Assembly (NCBI RefSeq): GCF_013410945.1
Contig: NZ_JACCCH010000001.1
Coordinates: forward strand, 434,001-498,000
Direction: 5' to 3'
Source: Leifsonia sp. AK011
Lineage (GTDB): Bacteria; Actinomycetota; Actinomycetes; Actinomycetales; Microbacteriaceae
DNA length: 64,000 bases
Every line of letters begins with the position of its first letter. Position 1 is the stretch's first letter. A model generated the notes under the pieces. The model ran no database searches. It was not told the origin of the DNA and saw only the letters and a list, made by a program, of their open reading frames with translations. Below are positions 61,457 to 64,000 of the stretch, in pieces. Position numbers and translations under genes: made by a program.

Positions 61457-62494
61457 ATGCAGCAGCTCACGGGTGCCCACGCGCGTCGGGCGCGACGCCA
61501 GGCCCAGCTCCTCGACGGCTCCGATCTCACGCCGGTCGAGGTCGTGGATCGCGCCGTTGCACTCCAGGGGCAGGATCTCCGTGCCGTAGTGCGGGCCATC
61601 GCCATCAGGTCGGCGCCCGGCACCACGGTCGCGGACGTCATCGCCGCCTTCGACGCTGGCCTTCTCGTGCGGTCCTGGCCGATGCGCGGCACCCTGTTCG
61701 CGACGACGCCGGAGCACCTGGCGCTTCTCCTCGCCCACACGGGTGACCGTACCCAGAGGTCGATGGTGAGGCGACGCACCGATCTGGGTCTCACCGATGA
61801 CGTCATCGAGCGGGCGAGAGGTCTTCTGCTCGAGGCGTTGGCCGAGCATCCGCTTGGGCGAGCCGAGGTCATGGCCCTGTGGCAGGACGCCGGCATCGAC
61901 ACGAGCGCGGGTCGCGGGTACCACCTCATCGTGCACTTCGCGATCGAGGGTCTCGTGCACTGGGGCCCATTCGCGGGGGAGGACCAGTTGCTCGTGGCCA
62001 CGGCCGCCCAGGCGCCACCGGCGGATGCCCTTCCCGAGGTCATTCGGTCGGTCATCCTGTCGCGCGCGCCCATGTCCGAGGCCGACCTCGCATGGTGGAC
62101 GAAGCTGCCACTGGGCGTGCTTCGCCCTGCCATCGCGGCTGTGCCGGACCTCGTGCGGGTCGAGGTCGAGGGAAAGGAGATGTTCGTCATCGGTGATCCT
62201 ACGGAGGACCCCGGACCGGCAGGGATCGACCTGCTCCCCGGCTTCGACGAGTGGATCCTCGGTTACGCGGATCGGTCGCTCGTCTCCGACGACGCAGCAT
62301 TCCGTAGCCTCACTCCGGGTGGCAACGGCATCTTCCGGCCCGCGGTGCTCCTCGACGGCGTCGTGATGGGCACGTGGCGGGTGCCGATCGCACGTGGCAA
62401 GCCCGGCAAGCCTGTGCTGGAACTCGTGCGCGATCTGGACTCGAGAGGCAGTCGCGCCGTTGCTGACGCACTCGAGGCGTGGCCCCACCCCTGA
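61457..62494 (+). CDS. HTH_42 winged-helix DNA-binding protein (YcaQ/AlkX-like)
   Basis: 345 residues. Segments: VEVVDRAVALQGQDLRAVVR, AGLLVRSWPMRGTLFATTPE, IVHFAIEGLVHWGPFAGEDQ, LLPGFDEWILGYADRSLVSD, FRPAVLLDGVVMGTWRV. These match the HTH_42 superfamily, whose YcaQ/AlkX member is a DNA interstrand-crosslink glycosylase. The RxWpMRGT and PxFDEWilGYxDR motifs are present. Start ATG 61457; GGAGG at 61436-61440 is rather far upstream, so start is uncertain. Confidence 0.82.
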   Translation: MQQLTGAHARRARRQAQLLDGSDLTPVEVVDRAVALQGQDLRAVVRAIAIRSAPGTTVADVIAAFDAGLLVRSWPMRGTLFATTPEHLALLLAHTGDRTQRSMVRRRTDLGLTDDVIERARGLLLEALAEHPLGRAEVMALWQDAGIDTSAGRGYHLIVHFAIEGLVHWGPFAGEDQLLVATAAQAPPADALPEVIRSVILSRAPMSEADLAWWTKLPLGVLRPAIAAVPDLVRVEVEGKEMFVIGDPTEDPGPAGIDLLPGFDEWILGYADRSLVSDDAAFRSLTPGGNGIFRPAVLLDGVVMGTWRVPIARGKPGKPVLELVRDLDSRGSRAVADALEAWPHP

Positions 62495-62509
62495 TCCCCC
62501 GACTGGGCC

Positions 62510-62547
62510 TTGACCTTGACACGGTGTGAAGGTCTTGGGTGGATAGT
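62510..62547 (+). promoter_or_regulatory. MerR-type promoter/operator with over-long spacer
   Basis: The dyad GACCTTGACAC (62512-62522) and GTGTGAAGGTC (62524-62534) pairs at 10 of 11 positions around one base. -35 TTGACA is at 62516-62521 and -10 GATAGT at 62542-62547, giving a 20-base spacer. MerR-family activators characteristically bind a dyad in such an over-long spacer. Confidence 0.7.
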
Positions 62548-62559
62548 CGGAGGAACATC

Positions 62560-63234
62560 ATGACCATCGACACCACAGCCCTGACCGACGCGCTGCAGCG
62601 GGACTCCTCGTCCGACCGCCTGCAGGCCGCGCTGACGGCGGGCACGCGTCCGCACACCGAGTACCTCGACGTGCTCGTCGCTCGCTGCGCCATCGAGCCC
62701 GACTTCTTCGTGCGGGACATGCTCACCTGGGCGATCGTGCGGCAGGATGCATCCGTCTCCGTTCCGTTGCTGTTGCGCGAGGTGGCGGAGGGAGGCGACC
62801 AGGCGCGTAGCCAGGCGCTGCACACCCTCTCCAAGATCGGGGACGTGCGCGGCTGGCACGCGATCACACCGGAGCTACTGCGGAGCCCCGTCGACGAAGT
62901 CGCGAGAAGCGCGTGGCGTGCGGCGGCGATACTCGTGCCGGAGGGTGGGGAGGCCGCACTCGCCGAGCTCCTTGTGGATCAGCTCGGTCGTGGTGACGCC
63001 AGCCTGCGCCTGAGTCTCAGTCGGGCCTTCGCGGCACTCGGCGACGCTGCACTGCCGGTTCTCGAGCGCGCAGCGAAGCAGGGGACGATGGATGCCCGTG
63101 CCCACGCCATCGCGTCGGCCCGGCTCATCATCGACCCCGACGCGACCTTCGACGACCTCATCAGCGAGGCTGTGCGCACGGTCTCGCTGCAGGAAGCACC
63201 AGCACCGCCGCCGGACGACGATGCGCATCGGTGA
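62560..63234 (+). CDS. HEAT-repeat protein, unknown function
   Basis: 224 residues, all helical, built from five or so HEAT-like repeats (YLDVLVARCAIEPDFFVRDM, PLLLREVAEGGDQARSQALH, VARSAWRAAAILVPEGGEAA, LSLSRAFAALGDAALPVLER) and a short acidic tail. Function is not known. The ATG has CGGAGG six bases upstream and lies 13 bases after the -10 of a MerR-type promoter. It overlaps the downstream MerR-HEAT gene by 14 bases, so the two proteins are co-translated. Confidence 0.85.
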   Translation: MTIDTTALTDALQRDSSSDRLQAALTAGTRPHTEYLDVLVARCAIEPDFFVRDMLTWAIVRQDASVSVPLLLREVAEGGDQARSQALHTLSKIGDVRGWHAITPELLRSPVDEVARSAWRAAAILVPEGGEAALAELLVDQLGRGDASLRLSLSRAFAALGDAALPVLERAAKQGTMDARAHAIASARLIIDPDATFDDLISEAVRTVSLQEAPAPPPDDDAHR

Positions 63235-64000
63235 GGTCGCGCGGCTCTCCGGCGTGAGCGCCAGGATGCTACGGCACTACAACGACATCGAGCTCCTCAC
63301 GCCGAGCGGTCGCACGTCGTCGGGGTACCGTCACTACGACGACGCGGACCTGCGCAGGCTCCTCGAGATCGAGTCGCTGCGGTCGCTCGGCCTCTCGCTG
63401 GCGGAGGTGCGGGCCGCGCTGGACGGCTCGGGTGCGCTGTCGCCGCAGCAGATCGTCAACGAGGTGATCGAGCGCACGCGGGAGCGGATCGAGCTGGATC
63501 GTGAGCTCGTGCGTCGGCTGGAGGCCGTGCGGTCCGTCGAGCCGGAGAGGTGGACGGAGGTGCCGCGGCTCGTCGCCCTGCTCAAGGGTCTGGGCTCGTC
63601 GCATCCGTCGACCCGCCAGCGTGCGGCACTCGCGCATGAGGGTGGCGCTGTCGCTCCGCTCGTGGACGCTGCGCTCGCCGAGGGCGACCCGAACGTCGCC
63701 GGTGCGCTGACCTGGGCGTTGTCGCGGTCGGACGGTGATCCCGTGCCGGCGCTCGAGGCGGCCCTCGGTTCTGCCGAGCCACAAGTTCGGCGACGAGCCG
63801 TCGAGTCACTCGTCAAGGTGGGCGGGCTCGAGGCGCTGCGTCGGGCCCTGGACAATGCGGACCCGGTTGTGCGCGACAGAAGCGCGCTCGCCGTAGGAGC
63901 CAGCGGCGACCTCGGTGCGGTTCCCGTGCTCATCGAGATGGTGGTGGCGGGGCGCGACGACGTGGATGCGGCGGAGGTTCTCGGCCGACTGGCGCACGAT
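63221..64000 (+). CDS. MerR-family regulator fused to HEAT repeats (runs off window)
   Basis: At least 260 residues to the window edge, no stop. Residues 1-70 are a MerR helix-turn-helix with wing: MRIGEVARLSGVSARMLRHY, GYRHYDDADLRRLLEIESLR and LGLSLAEVRAALDG. A linker coiled coil (about 75-110) is followed by HEAT-like repeats from about 125 (VPRLVALLKGLGSSHPSTRQ onwards, VKVGGLEALRRALDN). Instead of a metal-binding loop or small-molecule pocket it carries HEAT repeats like its partner. It probably activates the operator at 62512-62534. Confidence 0.85.
   Translation, partial: MRIGEVARLSGVSARMLRHYNDIELLTPSGRTSSGYRHYDDADLRRLLEIESLRSLGLSLAEVRAALDGSGALSPQQIVNEVIERTRERIELDRELVRRLEAVRSVEPERWTEVPRLVALLKGLGSSHPSTRQRAALAHEGGAVAPLVDAALAEGDPNVAGALTWALSRSDGDPVPALEAALGSAEPQVRRRAVESLVKVGGLEALRRALDNADPVVRDRSALAVGASGDLGAVPVLIEMVVAGRDDVDAAEVLGRLAHD

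Overview
The window is high-GC actinobacterial DNA. Gene content and order (FHA/PstP/RodA/PbpA/PknA/PknB cluster, CrgA, class E sortase, DUF3566 gene beside gyrA, DnaB opening MSIAHLGL) point to the family Microbacteriaceae. It spans the chromosomal replication origin: rpmH-rnpA-yidD-yidC-khpB-rsmG-parA-parB run rightward, and dnaA-dnaN-gnd-recF-dciA-gyrB-gyrA run leftward. DnaA-box clusters flank dnaA, and three parS sites lie around rsmG/parA. Nearly every gene is coding-complete; only the first and last genes are cut by the window edges.

Layout. 1-2425: the start of a large P-loop GTPase, a DUF1232 protein, a septum-formation-type lipoprotein, tRNA-Leu(CAG) and a duplicated scrap of its 3' end. 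2424-11215: the envelope growth-control operon fhaA-fhaB-pstP-rodA-pbpA-pknA-pknB, in which Ser/Thr kinases with PASTA sensors, a PP2C phosphatase and FHA readers are co-transcribed with an elongation glycosyltransferase and its transpeptidase. 11328-17024: pabA/trpG, a tiny membrane protein, class E sortase, crgA, rhomboid protease, cyclophilin, a DUF998 membrane protein and a MarR regulator. 17021-23247: a RibD/DHFR-like reductase, cofD (F420), thioredoxin, a Tat-exported metallophosphoesterase coupled to a lipoprotein and a membrane protein, an arginase-family protein and a cupin lipoprotein. 23326-31257: an accessory-looking block with a very large secreted beta-helix/CWB2 protein and a three-gene sugar-acid catabolic operon that fits the last steps of non-phosphorylative L-fucose (6-deoxysugar) degradation.

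31541-42650: tRNA-Ala, tRNA-Ile, a DUF3566 gene, gyrA, gyrB, dciA, recF, gnd, dnaN, oriC and dnaA. 42919-47906: ribosomal protein L34, RNase P protein, the membrane insertase set, RsmG and the ParABS system. 47914-56981: a GNAT enzyme, D-Ala-D-Ala ligase-like protein, PLP aminotransferase, thioredoxin and its reductase, MurJ lipid II flippase with the DUF6049 protein, and the CCA-adding enzyme. 57089-60716: rpsF-ssb-rpsR-rplI and dnaB. 60834-64000: a lipoprotein, an HTH_42/YcaQ-like protein, and a HEAT-repeat protein followed by a MerR-HEAT fusion regulator, preceded by a textbook MerR-type operator with an over-long spacer.

Most of the window is conserved core. The parts most worth a second look are the MerR-HEAT/HEAT pair with its operator, the CWB2 beta-helix protein beside the fucose-type operon, the arginase-family protein lacking a canonical metal-binding His, the parS site that contains the parA start codon, the set of leaderless promoters, and several intergenic repeat structures.
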